Shown: positions 1 through 8,698, counted from the first letter of the stretch. The stretch: 36,506 nt of DNA from Candidatus Hydrogenedentota bacterium (GCA_016182605.1 JACPGE010000027.1:1-36506), one strand, 5' to 3'. A program made the numbers and translations. The notes: generated from the sequence alone by a model not told the origin.

Positions 1-109
1 TGACAACCATCGCAAGCTCGAAGAAATCACCCAAGAAATGAGAGCTCTCTCCTTAGAGCTGTTGGACGCCACGACCACGGGCGTCCCGAAACGTAAGCCA
101 AACAAGTGA
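1..109 (+). CDS. C-terminal fragment of an unknown protein (5' end outside window)
   Basis: An open frame enters from the left edge (first full codon at base 2) and ends at a TGA at 107-109. It gives 35 residues that are charged and probably helical, with a short KLEEITQEMRAL stretch and a basic PKRKPNK tail. Composition fits real coding sequence, but the piece is too short to assign a family. It could be the end of a DNA-modifying or regulatory protein, which would be a guess. No terminator hairpin with a T-run follows. A short GC hairpin at 137-152 is the nearest structure. Confidence 0.4.
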   Translation, partial: DNHRKLEEITQEMRALSLELLDATTTGVPKRKPNK

Positions 110-183
110 AATGGGATACACTTAAGTAAGCGCCATTCGGGGCTGTCCCCGATACCCATCACAAGCGCTTGGGGATTCCGTGG

Positions 184-210
184 GCGCCGTCAACGCATTC
201 ACAGCTGCGG
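184..210 (+). repeat. 27-bp direct repeat, copy 1
   Basis: A 27-base sequence beginning gcgccgtcaacg and ending acagctgcgg is identical to 366-392. Similarity stops abruptly at both ends. The two copies are 182 bp apart, start to start. Confidence 0.9.
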
Positions 211-297
211 AGAGTGACGGGCTGTCCCCGCCGGCATCACAGACTCCAACCCCGCAGCGCCAGCCCGCACCGGCGAGCCGCCCACACACGCCGCGCC

Positions 298-357
298 CAA
301 GTAGCCCTTCGCTCGCCGAGCGTAGGGATTGCTGGGCAAACCGCGCGGCTTACACAC
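298..357 (+). repeat. dispersed 60-bp repeat, copy A
   Basis: Bases 298-326 match 34910-34938 at 27 of 29 positions (core ttcgctcgccgagcgt). The next 31 bases match at about half the positions without gaps, sharing caaacc and a final cacac. The core is near-palindromic (gctcgccgagc). Two copies more than 34 kb apart, both intergenic, suggest a family of extragenic repeats. Confidence 0.7.
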
Positions 358-365
358 GAACAGCC

Positions 366-392
366 GCGCCGTCAACGCATTCACAGCTGCGG
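366..392 (+). repeat. 27-bp direct repeat, copy 2, overlapping the manC stop codon
   Basis: Identical to 184-210. Because manC is on the minus strand, this copy carries its last codons (Ala-Pro-Gln-Leu-stop). Copy 1 may therefore be a displaced piece of the manC 3' end, or the manC end may have been remodelled by recombination between copies. Confidence 0.9.
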
Positions 393-1505
393 CGCCTGCC
401 GGTCCTTGAGTTGTTGCACGATGGCTTTCACGTCCTGCGCGCGATCTTTGGGAATCACCAAAACCGCGTCCGCGGTCACCACGACGGCCAGGCCTTCGAC
501 GCCGAGCACGCCCACCACCATTTTTTCCGCGCCGGGCTCATTGTAGACGATGCAATTTTTCGCATCGATCAGGATGGGATCGCCGAGGGTGCGGTTGCCC
601 GCCTCGTCGGCGGCCTGGACCTCATCCAGTGCGGGCCAGGAGCCGACATCGACCCAGGGGAAGGTGCCCGGAACCATGAGCACCTTCTGGGCCTTCTCCA
701 TCAGGGCGAAGTCGATGGAGATATCGGGAAGTTCGTTGAAGGCTTCCGTGGCTGCGGCATAGTCTTGCTTGCCAAGCGCGTGCAGGAGCCGGTCGAAGAT
801 GTCCGCGAGCGCGGGCTGGGCCGTGCGCAGTTCACGCAGAAACGCGGAGGCGGGCCAGAAGAACATGCCGGAATTCCAGAAGTAGTCGCCCGAGGCGACG
901 TATTCCCGGGCCTTTGCGAGCGCGGGTTTTTCGTGAAAGGCCTTCACGGGAAAGCCCGGGATCGCGGCGTCTGTTCCCTCCAGCGGTGTGGCGCTGGCGC
1001 GTTGTATATAGCCGAAGCCCGTCTCCGGGTGCGCGGGCACGATGCCGCAGGTTGCCAGGGCATCGTTGGCTTCGGCGGCGCGCAGTGCGGCGTCCACCGT
1101 CGCGCAAAAGAGGCCGGGATTCCCGATGGCGTGATCCGCGGTGGTGACGGCAAAGCTCGCGTTATCCGCGCCCACGCTGGAATGGCGCGCGAGAATGGCT
1201 GCTGTTGCGTAGAGGATGGCGCCCGCGGTGTTCCGCTTGTTGGGTTCGGCGAGCACGTTCTCCGGTGGCAGCCCGATATTCGCTGCGAGGATCGCATCGA
1301 TGAGATGCGGCCCGGTAATGACGTAGATGTGGTCCGCGGGCAGGAGACCCTTCAGCTTTTGCACCGCCTCGTGCAGCATGGTCTGCTGTGGATGGGTGAG
1401 GCAGAGCAACTGCTTGGGGCGGCGCCTGCGCGAGACGGGCCAGAAGCGCTCGCCGGAACCGCCGGCGAGTATGATGCCAAATCGAACTGGGGGTGTCGTT
1501 GTCAT
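381..1505 (-). CDS. manC: mannose-1-phosphate guanylyltransferase
   Basis: Makes GDP-mannose from mannose 1-phosphate and GTP in the cytoplasm, the donor for mannosylated glycans and the precursor of GDP-fucose and related sugars. At 374 residues it has only the nucleotidyltransferase domain, without the C-terminal phosphomannose isomerase domain of bifunctional enzymes. Visible motifs are the pyrophosphorylase signature LAGGSGERFWPVSR (residues 13-26) with Lys31, EPNKRNTA (87-94), the metal-site ADH (123-125), ETGFGYI (161-167), FHEKP (190-194) and DYFWNSGMF near 207-215. A gaaggttctcc stretch precedes the ATG. It lies 94 bp downstream of another minus-strand gene and may be cotranscribed. 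Its stop codon sits inside a 27-bp direct repeat. Confidence 0.93.
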   Translation of the reverse strand: MTTTPPVRFGIILAGGSGERFWPVSRRRRPKQLLCLTHPQQTMLHEAVQKLKGLLPADHIYVITGPHLIDAILAANIGLPPENVLAEPNKRNTAGAILYATAAILARHSSVGADNASFAVTTADHAIGNPGLFCATVDAALRAAEANDALATCGIVPAHPETGFGYIQRASATPLEGTDAAIPGFPVKAFHEKPALAKAREYVASGDYFWNSGMFFWPASAFLRELRTAQPALADIFDRLLHALGKQDYAAATEAFNELPDISIDFALMEKAQKVLMVPGTFPWVDVGSWPALDEVQAADEAGNRTLGDPILIDAKNCIVYNEPGAEKMVVGVLGVEGLAVVVTADAVLVIPKDRAQDVKAIVQQLKDRQAPQL

Positions 1506-1599
1506 GGAGAACCTTCATGGCTGCGCGGCACGGCCAATCCGCCGCAAGAGCGCCTATGGTAGCGTCTGCGCGCGCCTTCGCGCCAATTCGGGGCGGGCG

Positions 1600-3012
1600 T
1601 CACCCGTTTGCGCGGTAGCGCACGGCGAAGCTCCGGCCGGTAATGGGTCCCCGGTAAAATTTTGACGCGCGGGACATCTGCTGTTCACTGAGCAGCCATT
1701 CAACTATTTCCGGATCGCTGCACGCGTAGATGGTGAAGCCCCCGGCAGTGGCCTGGAAATGAAGCGGGGCGCCCGTTTCCGGATCGAGCGGGGGCGCGGC
1801 CAGATAGTCCGGGGCCAGAGCGGCCAGGCTTTCGGGGAACGCGGCGCGATCCTGCCGATGGCGCTCGACTGCGAGGGCCGCGCGGTAGAGCTTGACCAGG
1901 TGCATGCCGAAGAGGGCGCGGTTCATGATGGAGACGGCACTGTCCCGGTAGTAGAATTCGCGGTAGGGGGTGTCGCCGTTGTGCATGCCAGTGACGGTTT
2001 CGCTTTGAATCTTCCAGTAGTCATAAAGCGCTTGTTCGTCCTTCCGGAAGGCCGCCACAGCTTCCAACTCAAACTCGAGCAGTTCCTTCCGGGTGCGTGC
2101 GGTGTTCCAGGTGACGTCCTCCAACTGGAAGCGCGATCGGTGGTGCTTGGGGACCAGTCTGCTGTGATTCTCCATCATCTCCGCCACCAGGGCGGGGTAG
2201 GCCGCAGCGTGCATATCCATTGCCGCGAGCACGGTGTCCAGGGTCTCCAGTTGGGCGGGTGTGGCCCCCCCTGTGCCGAGAAACGCAGCGAGCGGTTCCC
2301 CCACGACCGTGAGCGGGCTTACACCGGCCAGTCCGGGGTCTTGCCGGAACTGTGCGCTAAGCTGAAACATCGTATGCAGTGTTTCAAAGGCTTCGCCCAT
2401 GTTGCCGTCTTGCAAATGAAGCGCCAGGCGCAGTTGCAGGAGCAGGCTGAATATTTTGGACGCACTCCCGCGTGGAAACACTTCGCCACCGGGCTCCACC
2501 ATGACGTATGCACCGCGCGGGACGGCCGCGGCGGCCCCGAGTTGCGCGAAGACCTCCGCGTTGTCCGCCAGGATCTCCTCGATTCTTGCGCGCACTGCCG
2601 GGTCCATCGGGGTATCGTATTCCAGCGCCACGCCATTGTCGTAGAGCGGCAGGCCCACGGTCTTCGCGCCTGGAAGCGGTTTGACGGCCAGGAATGCCGC
2701 GTCAAAATAGGCCCGTGTGTCCAGCGCCGGGGGCACGGGCTCGTAGAGCGCGCCCAGTTCACTGGGCTGCACGGGAACGCCCGCGGCCTTGAGCGCGTTC
2801 GTCGCAGCCGCCACCTGATTGCGCCACCACGCGCGGTACCCCGCGACGAGGGACAGGGGAAGTATGACGAGGAAGAACAACGCCAACACGGTGCGGAATT
2901 GCCGGCGCTTCCACGGGTAGGCGCGTTTGGCTCTTGCGGATGAATTCAATGGCGGGGCCTTTTCCAGTAGGTGCAGGGGGAGGCCCGATCCTATCACATG
3001 ACTGTGCGCCAA
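1600..3012 (-). CDS. membrane-anchored protein of unknown function
   Basis: About 470 residues. A basic N-terminus (KRAYPWKRRQFR) leads into one hydrophobic helix at about residues 42-60 (ALFFLVILPLSLVAGY), so the remainder should be periplasmic. The C-terminal third reads FPESLAALAPDYLAAPPLDPETGAPLHFQATAGGF in short phrases of FPESLAAL, PPLDPETG and GFTIYA. From memory, this resembles a pattern in large anchored proteins of planctomycete-like bacteria and in pseudopilin tails. No catalytic motif is evident. The start is uncertain: the frame opens with TTG at 3012, with a GTG at 2997 as an alternative, and neither has a strong ribosome binding site. It is divergent from the secreted protein at 3098 and upstream of manC on the same strand. 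Confidence 0.75.
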   Translation of the reverse strand: MAHSHVIGSGLPLHLLEKAPPLNSSARAKRAYPWKRRQFRTVLALFFLVILPLSLVAGYRAWWRNQVAAATNALKAAGVPVQPSELGALYEPVPPALDTRAYFDAAFLAVKPLPGAKTVGLPLYDNGVALEYDTPMDPAVRARIEEILADNAEVFAQLGAAAAVPRGAYVMVEPGGEVFPRGSASKIFSLLLQLRLALHLQDGNMGEAFETLHTMFQLSAQFRQDPGLAGVSPLTVVGEPLAAFLGTGGATPAQLETLDTVLAAMDMHAAAYPALVAEMMENHSRLVPKHHRSRFQLEDVTWNTARTRKELLEFELEAVAAFRKDEQALYDYWKIQSETVTGMHNGDTPYREFYYRDSAVSIMNRALFGMHLVKLYRAALAVERHRQDRAAFPESLAALAPDYLAAPPLDPETGAPLHFQATAGGFTIYACSDPEIVEWLLSEQQMSRASKFYRGPITGRSFAVRYRANG

Positions 3013-3097
3013 CCCACTTCATGGCGGGGCGGGCAACGCGTTGCTTTATGCGCGTGGATGCGTTGCGCTACCCTGTCATGAAACATGAGGTTGTACC

Positions 3098-4942
3098 ATG
3101 ATTCGAAGTGCCCTGTTCCTCTTGACCATGCTTGCCGCGGCTGCGGCCTTGCACGCGGCCGCCGAACCCATACCGGAGCACGCCGGACAGGCCACACCGC
3201 CTCCGCATGTGTTGCTGCTCCCCAATCATGATCGCTTTGTCTTCACGATCTACAGCAGCCCCAATGAGCTGAACGAATTGCAGTCGCTGGTGGCCGCGAT
3301 GCAACGCGATCAACTCGGCAATGGTTTCGATCCGGGGCCGCCCGCGGGGGCGCAGTTCAAGCCGCTCTTCGGCTACCTCGCGGAATTGCGCTGGCCCGTC
3401 ATCAGCTATCCGAACTCGGGCGATATGCAGGTGAAAGAAGGCCGGTGCCGCCTTACGGACGAGGACGTGGCCGCATTTCGGGCCTTGGACGATGCAGGGG
3501 TGTTTCACGGGGTTCAACTGGGCGAGTGGGGCTATTTTCTGCACAACCTCTCGTTTTCGGAGGAGTACTTCCGGGGGCTGTACGGCAAGGATTTCGATCG
3601 GTACAAGCACCTCATGAAACCTGCCGATCTGCGTGGCTATGACACCCTGCCCACATCGCGCGGGGAGTGCTACGCGTATGTGAAGGACTACTTCGAAACG
3701 CGCAACCGCTATATGCGCGGCAGGAACATCAGCGTCACGGGCCATTCGCACTACGAGGCGTATGCCCCGGCCTGGGGCGCAAAACTGGTGGGGCTGGAGA
3801 TTGCGGAGAACATTGCTTACACACAATCCAAGTTTGCCTTTGCCCGGGGCGCGTCCCGGCAATGGGGCACACCGTGGTCGGTACAGGTGAGCCCCTGGTT
3901 TCACGGATCCTGTACCACACGCGGGCCGCTCGTGACGGAGGGCAACGTGATGCGTGGTGCGGATGCGGGGCATTCGCTGAGCCTCTACCGGCGGATGTGG
4001 CTTCATGCGTGGTTCGCCGGGGCCGCCATGGTCACGCCGGAAAACAGCATTGAGATTTTTTTTGAACGGAAACACCCTGACTGGACCCTGACGGAACAGG
4101 GCCGTGCCGGGGCGGCGTTCTTCCAGTTCACACAGACGCACGATCGCGGTGTGCCCCATGTGCCCGTGGCTATCGTGCTGGATGAGCTTGCCGGGTTCAA
4201 CGCGTTCATGCGCCGTCCCTGGGGCATACTGGAGAACACGGCCGGCGACCTGGCGCTTTACGACCTTTTCGAGCAGCAGATCTTTCCTGGCTCGGATCAC
4301 TTTCATGCGCCACAGGACCCGGTCAACCCCGAGATTTCCTACTTGCGCCCCACCCCCTATGGCGAGTCGTTTGATGTCTTCCTGTCCACGGCGGCGGGTG
4401 GGCTGCTGCGCGCGTATCCGGCGATCCTGGTGGCTGGGGATCACACGTTTACGCCTGCGTTTGCCGGCGCGCTGGAAGAGGCGCTGCGTGCAGGATCCAG
4501 GGTCCTGCTCCAGCCCGCGCACGCGGATGCGCTGGGTGCGGCGTTTGCGCGGCTCCAGGCGGCGGGCACGGTGGAAGTTTTGGAGGCGTGGACCCACCCG
4601 GCGACGAATCGCCCCGCCGCCATTGCGGATGCGCGGCTTCGGCAGCTTGCGCAGGACTTGCTGCCGATAGCGGTTTCTGGCGATCCCGTGCAGTATCAGA
4701 TCAACCAGACGCCCACCGGCTGGGCGATCGAACTGGTGAACAACCATGGGGTGATCAAGCGCCCGCGCGAGGCCGCGCTAACGGATCCCGCGGGCAGCAT
4801 CACGGTGACGGTGACGCCGAAATTCCAGGCGGAGGTTGCCCGCGAATGGGTGACTGGCGCTGCGCTGGACGCATCGCATCCGATTGCGCTAAGTATTCCC
4901 CCGGGCGAGACGCGCTTTGTGGAATACACCGATGGTGCGTGA
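3098..4942 (+). CDS. secreted protein, possible glycoside hydrolase relative
   Basis: 614 residues with a clear signal peptide (MIRSALFLLTMLAAAAALHAAA, in two parts: basic start then Ala/Leu core, cleavage near residue 21-22). The ATG follows a gagg at 3087-3090. The central part looks like a TIM-barrel carbohydrate-active enzyme: many Trp, Tyr and His, phrases such as GHSHYEAYAP, SVQVSPWFHGS, RMWLHAWFAGAAMV and TPENS, and acidic residues after strand-like stretches (GLEIAENIAY). Residues about 440-510 (AILVAGDHTF then GSRVLLQPAHADAL) resemble the Rossmann-like trimerisation domain of GH42-type enzymes, and a beta-rich C-terminus follows. I cannot name a family. A run of eight T bases at 4056-4063, coding IFF, is a possible slippage site but the frame is intact. 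Confidence 0.85.
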   Translation: MIRSALFLLTMLAAAAALHAAAEPIPEHAGQATPPPHVLLLPNHDRFVFTIYSSPNELNELQSLVAAMQRDQLGNGFDPGPPAGAQFKPLFGYLAELRWPVISYPNSGDMQVKEGRCRLTDEDVAAFRALDDAGVFHGVQLGEWGYFLHNLSFSEEYFRGLYGKDFDRYKHLMKPADLRGYDTLPTSRGECYAYVKDYFETRNRYMRGRNISVTGHSHYEAYAPAWGAKLVGLEIAENIAYTQSKFAFARGASRQWGTPWSVQVSPWFHGSCTTRGPLVTEGNVMRGADAGHSLSLYRRMWLHAWFAGAAMVTPENSIEIFFERKHPDWTLTEQGRAGAAFFQFTQTHDRGVPHVPVAIVLDELAGFNAFMRRPWGILENTAGDLALYDLFEQQIFPGSDHFHAPQDPVNPEISYLRPTPYGESFDVFLSTAAGGLLRAYPAILVAGDHTFTPAFAGALEEALRAGSRVLLQPAHADALGAAFARLQAAGTVEVLEAWTHPATNRPAAIADARLRQLAQDLLPIAVSGDPVQYQINQTPTGWAIELVNNHGVIKRPREAALTDPAGSITVTVTPKFQAEVAREWVTGAALDASHPIALSIPPGETRFVEYTDGA

Positions 4943-5004
4943 GCATGGCGTATGCAATCCCACGGGGGGATAGCAGGAAATGAGAAGCCCGGAAGAAGTC
5001 TCAA

Positions 5005-5021
5005 CCTTTCAAGGTGAAAGG
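5005..5021. terminator. hairpin between convergent genes
   Basis: cctttca at 5005-5011 pairs with tgaaagg at 5015-5021 around a 3-base loop. It lies in the 87-bp gap between a plus-strand gene ending at 4942 and a minus-strand gene ending at 5030. No clear T-run follows on either strand, so termination is inferred from position. Confidence 0.4.
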
Positions 5022-5029
5022 GCTATGCG

Positions 5030-5554
5030 TCAATGTGTGGGTTGTTCGAGAGCGTAGGCTTTTGAGAGTTCCACGACCTTCTGGTGCATCTCGCGCTTGA
5101 AGCCGAGGAGGAAGAAGAGTTCGGCGCAGAGGAAGATGGGGCCGATGACGAGTTGGAAGAGGTTGTCTGCGAGGGCGGGCCGGCGTTTTTCGAAGACGAC
5201 ATGGCCGGCGAGTTGCAGAATCCAGCCACCGGCAAAGGCCGCGAGAAAGAGGAGCGCGCCGTTGCCCAAGGTCCAATTCTGGGCGACGTGGTGCGCCAGA
5301 GCCAGCAGGGGAACGATGAACGCGGCCATGGCGAGACCGAAGACCATGTCGAGCCGGAAGTAATAGCCAAGCACAACGAAGACAAAAACGATGGCCAGCG
5401 TAATGGTGTTGCCGCCGAAGGAAACGCCCAGCCAGCTCATGGGGATGAGAATCGAGAAGATAATGGCCGGAATCCCCACGAAATGCGTCAGTTTATTCAA
5501 CGGATGCTTGTGGTACGCCTCGTAGAACGACATGTGATCTTCGATGGTTTTCAT
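5030..5554 (-). CDS. Mpo1-like (DUF962) membrane protein
   Basis: 174 residues, about four hydrophobic segments, inner-membrane protein. It shows the two family signatures: an N-terminal FYEAYHKHPLNKLTHFVGIP and a C-terminal part with LAGHVVFEKRRPAL followed by IGPIFLCAELFF. Yeast Mpo1, the characterised member, is an Fe(II)-dependent dioxygenase in the alpha-oxidation of 2-hydroxy fatty acids; the His residues in these motifs are the likely metal ligands. Bacterial roles are not settled, so lipid oxidation is inference. I chose the ATG at 5554 (MKTIEDHMSFYEAY) over an upstream in-frame start at 5620 because family similarity begins there and the longer form would overlap mtfA. It lies 50 bp downstream of mtfA on the same strand. 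Confidence 0.85.
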   Translation of the reverse strand: MKTIEDHMSFYEAYHKHPLNKLTHFVGIPAIIFSILIPMSWLGVSFGGNTITLAIVFVFVVLGYYFRLDMVFGLAMAAFIVPLLALAHHVAQNWTLGNGALLFLAAFAGGWILQLAGHVVFEKRRPALADNLFQLVIGPIFLCAELFFLLGFKREMHQKVVELSKAYALEQPTH

Positions 5555-5604
5555 GATGGGAGCGCTCCGTCTTGCCCGATTGCACGGCCCGATTATACGG
5601 ATCG

Positions 5605-6402
5605 TTATAGGGCGCCGCAATCTCCCGCCGCTGCCTGGGTGGCCATGCGCCGCGCGGGATCCTGCCGGTAGAAGGTCCGGAAAGCGTCGTACAACCGGGG
5701 GTGTTGTTGCTGAAGGCGCCGCGGACGATTGAAGAAAGTTTCCGTGCCCACGGCGAAGAACTCCGCCGGATCCTCCGCGCCGTATTCATCAATGAAGGTA
5801 CGGCTTCCTTTCTGCACGGCCTTCAGCAGGCGCGCATACTCGCAATCGAAGCCGTCCAGCCACTGATCGATGGCTTCGCCGTCCAGGTGGGGGGGCCAAT
5901 CGCCGTTGCCATCCATGGGATCGATCTGGTGCGCAAACTCGTGCAGGATGACATTGCGCGGTCCGATGCTGCGGGTGTCTTCCTCGATTTCGCGCCAGGA
6001 AAAGATCACCGCGCCCAGCTCCCAGGACTCCCCCACCAGCTCTTCATCCAACTCACTGACCAATCCCAGATCGTCCTCATAGGTTCGGGGGGCGATGAAG
6101 GTGTCCGGGTAAACCAGGATCGACTTCAGCGAGGGGAAACGTGCGGTCTCCAGATTCAGCAGGAGCAGGGCCGCGTGGGAGGCGATGGTCAGACGCACCC
6201 GGTCGGTGATTTCGAAACCGTTGCAGCCTTCGAAGAATTTTTCATTCAGCAGCGATCCCACGATTGCGTGGAGCCGGCGCTGTTCCCCGGGATCGAGCAG
6301 GCGGTGGCAGGGCATGCATTCGGCAAGCAACGTGCGCCAGGAATCTGGAAATTGTGATTCCCGTGGAGATTCGCCAAACAGCCGGGCAAAAAAACCACTC
6401 AT
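5605..6402 (-). CDS. mtfA: MtfA-family zinc metallopeptidase (M90)
   Basis: 265 residues, the usual length for the family. HEFAH at 154-158 is the HExxH zinc motif, and YGAEDPAEFFAVGTE (about 207-221) carries Glu214, matching the third zinc ligand of E. coli MtfA. Upstream phrases such as ILVYPD and GAVIFSWREI also fit. In E. coli, MtfA is a cytosolic peptidase that binds the repressor Mlc and so affects glucose uptake; no Mlc or PTS gene is visible here, so the substrate is open. A purine-rich aggggag lies about 11 bases before the ATG. It is probably cotranscribed with the downstream Mpo1-like gene. Confidence 0.92.
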   Translation of the reverse strand: MSGFFARLFGESPRESQFPDSWRTLLAECMPCHRLLDPGEQRRLHAIVGSLLNEKFFEGCNGFEITDRVRLTIASHAALLLLNLETARFPSLKSILVYPDTFIAPRTYEDDLGLVSELDEELVGESWELGAVIFSWREIEEDTRSIGPRNVILHEFAHQIDPMDGNGDWPPHLDGEAIDQWLDGFDCEYARLLKAVQKGSRTFIDEYGAEDPAEFFAVGTETFFNRPRRLQQQHPRLYDAFRTFYRQDPARRMATQAAAGDCGAL

Positions 6403-7030
6403 GGACGGGCAATCTCCCCTTGCGCTGGGCGTATGGCAAGAGAAGTACTGTTACACCGGGTGCACGAACGGCTGTTCCGCATCGTGAGTACCCGGCCCAT
6501 CGCCGAATTCGCATTGACATACTTTGTTGTAGCGATCATTGCCCAGCCCATTACTGAAGAGGGCCTCGAAATGTGCGGCGATGTAGCTCTGGGGCTGACT
6601 CTGCCATTTCGGGCCGCCGAGAGTTTTTTGCAGTCTGAACCTATGGGGGATAATACCATGAAGCACCTTCACGTCTTCGAGCGCCTGGCCGGTGGGCATG
6701 GGGGCCGAACGGGCTTTTGGGTATTTTGCGGACTTTTGGAACGGAAATTGCGGAGCTATTCGGCAAAATTGAATCGTGCCAAGGAACACCAAGCCCCGAG
6801 AAGTAGAGTCAAAATGTGTGAGACCGGGCCCGGCTATTTTGACAATGCTCCGGAATAGGAACTACTATCTGAGAGTTAATATCAGGGGAGCGATCATGGT
6901 TTCTTGAGGGGGCGCCCCTTGGTGTCGATGATGAATTAACTTGTGTTCTAACAGAACGTTAGAGGTCTTGGGCAGCCTTCTGAAGAGCCTCCCTCCCGGC
7001 CGTGTGCAACGAATAACTGGAACCCATACG
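6403..7030. other. 628-bp spacer with no confident gene
   Basis: Short open frames exist on both strands: plus 6433-6858, and minus 6451-6792, which opens with TTG. None has a convincing ribosome binding site or recognisable domain, and the region is less GC-rich than its neighbours. It separates the divergent mtfA and lipoprotein genes and contains a good promoter at 6839-6868 and a hairpin at 6947-6963 (tctaac/gttaga). A small gene on the minus strand cannot be excluded. Confidence 0.5.
6839..6868 (+). promoter_or_regulatory. sigma-70-type promoter for the lipoprotein-resB-ccsA operon
   Basis: TTGACA at 6839-6844 and TACTAT at 6863-6868 with an 18-base spacer. It leaves a leader of about 155 bases before the lipoprotein start at 7031, containing a small hairpin at 6947-6963. 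Confidence 0.6.
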
Positions 7031-8683
7031 ATGCGATATAGCTTTGTCTTGTTAGTGGCCTGCCTCCTGAGTGCCTGTGGTGCGGACCGATCGGAGATCA
7101 CCGAAGTCCGGGAACGCAGCGCCGATCGGACCCTGGAGGACACATCTGCTCTGTCCGGAGCAGATCGCCTCGGATTAAACAGGCCGCAGGCGGCGACGGG
7201 TCAGAATCCCCATGGCGACATGGGGATGATGGGAGAGGCGGGCGCGAACGAATACCACTGGGATACGCCCGCCACCTGGACGGAACTCGCTCCGAACGCG
7301 ATGCGTCTGGCGAACTTGCAGGTTACCGGGCAACCGGATACGGAGTGCTATTTTACCGCACTGCCCGGAGAAGCGGGCGGCATCGACGCGAATTTAAACC
7401 GCTGGCGGCAGCAGATGGGTTTGGCGGACTACACGGCGGACGAGATTGCGGCATTGCCGCGGAAGAAGCTGTTGGGGCAGGAAGCCATTTTCGCTTCCTT
7501 CGACGGGACCTATGGCGGCATGCGCGGCGACGTGAAGCTGGACGGCTACCGCATGCTGGGGATGATTCTTATCGCGGATGCGAAGGCCTATTTTGCCAAG
7601 ATGACGGGTCCGGCGGCGGTGCTGGCCAATGAAGAAGCGAATTTCCTGGCCTTTTGCGAATCCCTTCATAAAGGAGATTCGCATGGCGCGGGCGCGCCCG
7701 CAGACGCCGTGCATGGCGCGGCGCCAGCCCCCGAAGCGGCTGCGGCGGGAGCCCCGGCATTTCATTGGACCGCTCCCGAGGGCTGGGTGGACGCGGGCGC
7801 CAACAGCATGCGGCTTGCGAATCTCAAGGTGAGCAGCAACCCGGAGATTGAATGTTACTTCACGATGCTTCCCGGTGGCGGGGGCGGCGTGGATGCGAAC
7901 CTGAACCGGTGGCGCAAGCAGATGGGCCTGGGCGATTATACGCCCGAGGAGCTGGCGGCGCTGCCGAAGCACGCCCTGCTAGGGCAAGAGGGCGTCTTTG
8001 CGAAGCTGGATGGCGCGTACGGTGGCATGCGTGGCGATGTGCAGTTGGCCGGCTACCGCATGCTGGGTGTGATTGCCACGGCGGGCGATCAGGCGTTTTT
8101 CGTGAAGATGACCGGTCCCGCGGCCGCGCTGGAAGCGGAAGAAGCGAATTTCCTCGCGTTCTGCGATTCGATTCATTCGGCGGAGGGCCATGATCACGGC
8201 ACGGCCGGGGCCGCTCCCGCAGCGCCGCCAGCGGTGCCCATGGCAGAGCTTGCGCCCGGTCAGATGACCTGGACGGCGCCGGCGGCGTGGGTACAGGCCC
8301 CGGAGAAGATGATGCGCGTGGTGACCTATACGATGGGCGCACAGAACGAGGCCGAGTGCTATATCAGTGTATTGGCGGGCACGGGTGGCGGTGCGGAGGC
8401 CAACATCAACCGGTGGTTTGCGCAGGTGGGTCAGCCGCCATTGACGCCGGAAGCCATCGAGGCGCTGCCGAAGATCGCGATGATGGGCCAGGAATCGCTG
8501 TTCGTGGATGTTTCGGGCGATTTCCAGGGCATGAGCGCCACGGAGAAGCAGAGTAACTACCGGCTGCTCGGCGTGGTTTGCATGCTGGATGGACAATCTG
8601 TGTTTGTGAAGATGACCGGTCCCGCGGAAGTCGTGGAGGCCGAGAAGGAAAATTTCCTCGCATTTTGCAGTTCCCTGCAATAA
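7031..8683 (+). CDS. lipoprotein with three tandem two-cysteine domains
   Basis: 550 residues. The ATG at 7031 gives a lipoprotein signal (MRYSFVLLVACLLSAC, lipidated Cys16), so I prefer it to an upstream in-frame ATG at 6941. After a linker come three copies of one domain of about 138 residues, at roughly 75-212, 244-381 and 412-550, joined by Ala/Pro/Gly/His-rich linkers. Each copy has a W near its start, MRLANL or a variant, ECYF (ECYI in copy 3), a Gly-rich turn then aNlNRW, LPk....GQE, GGMRGD (altered in copy 3), GYRMLG or NYRLLG, a KMTGPA strand and nFLAFC at the end. Each copy thus holds one Cys near the start and one at the end. Stop-to-start spacing to resB is 15 bp, suggesting a role near cytochrome c assembly in the periplasm. 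Function unknown. Confidence 0.88.
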   Translation: MRYSFVLLVACLLSACGADRSEITEVRERSADRTLEDTSALSGADRLGLNRPQAATGQNPHGDMGMMGEAGANEYHWDTPATWTELAPNAMRLANLQVTGQPDTECYFTALPGEAGGIDANLNRWRQQMGLADYTADEIAALPRKKLLGQEAIFASFDGTYGGMRGDVKLDGYRMLGMILIADAKAYFAKMTGPAAVLANEEANFLAFCESLHKGDSHGAGAPADAVHGAAPAPEAAAAGAPAFHWTAPEGWVDAGANSMRLANLKVSSNPEIECYFTMLPGGGGGVDANLNRWRKQMGLGDYTPEELAALPKHALLGQEGVFAKLDGAYGGMRGDVQLAGYRMLGVIATAGDQAFFVKMTGPAAALEAEEANFLAFCDSIHSAEGHDHGTAGAAPAAPPAVPMAELAPGQMTWTAPAAWVQAPEKMMRVVTYTMGAQNEAECYISVLAGTGGGAEANINRWFAQVGQPPLTPEAIEALPKIAMMGQESLFVDVSGDFQGMSATEKQSNYRLLGVVCMLDGQSVFVKMTGPAEVVEAEKENFLAFCSSLQ

Positions 8684-8698
8684 GGTGAAGTACTTCCC

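Larger units (their letters stand above)
110..380. other. gene-free, repeat-rich spacer
   Basis: I see no credible gene here. The stretch holds two copies of a block beginning gggctgtccccg followed 4-5 bases later by catcaca (about 140-163 and 219-240). The first forms a small hairpin at 137-152 (tcgggg/ccccga around ctgt). It also holds one copy of a 27-bp direct repeat and one copy of a 60-bp repeat that recurs near 34910. The open frames that cross it run antisense into manC and look like by-products of high GC. Confidence 0.55.

Noticed and set aside
180-1562. Long plus-strand open frame (460 codons)
   Set aside because: It runs antisense to manC, whose motifs are complete. Long antisense frames are expected in high-GC DNA. 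No start signal or domain.
3068-4747. Long minus-strand open frame (559 codons)
   Set aside because: Antisense to the secreted protein with signal peptide. The translation is rich in Arg, His and Pro with no domain.
6451-6858. Possible small genes on either strand in the mtfA-lipoprotein spacer
   Set aside because: They open with TTG or lack a ribosome binding site, show no recognisable domain and overlap each other. A small gene remains possible but unsupported.
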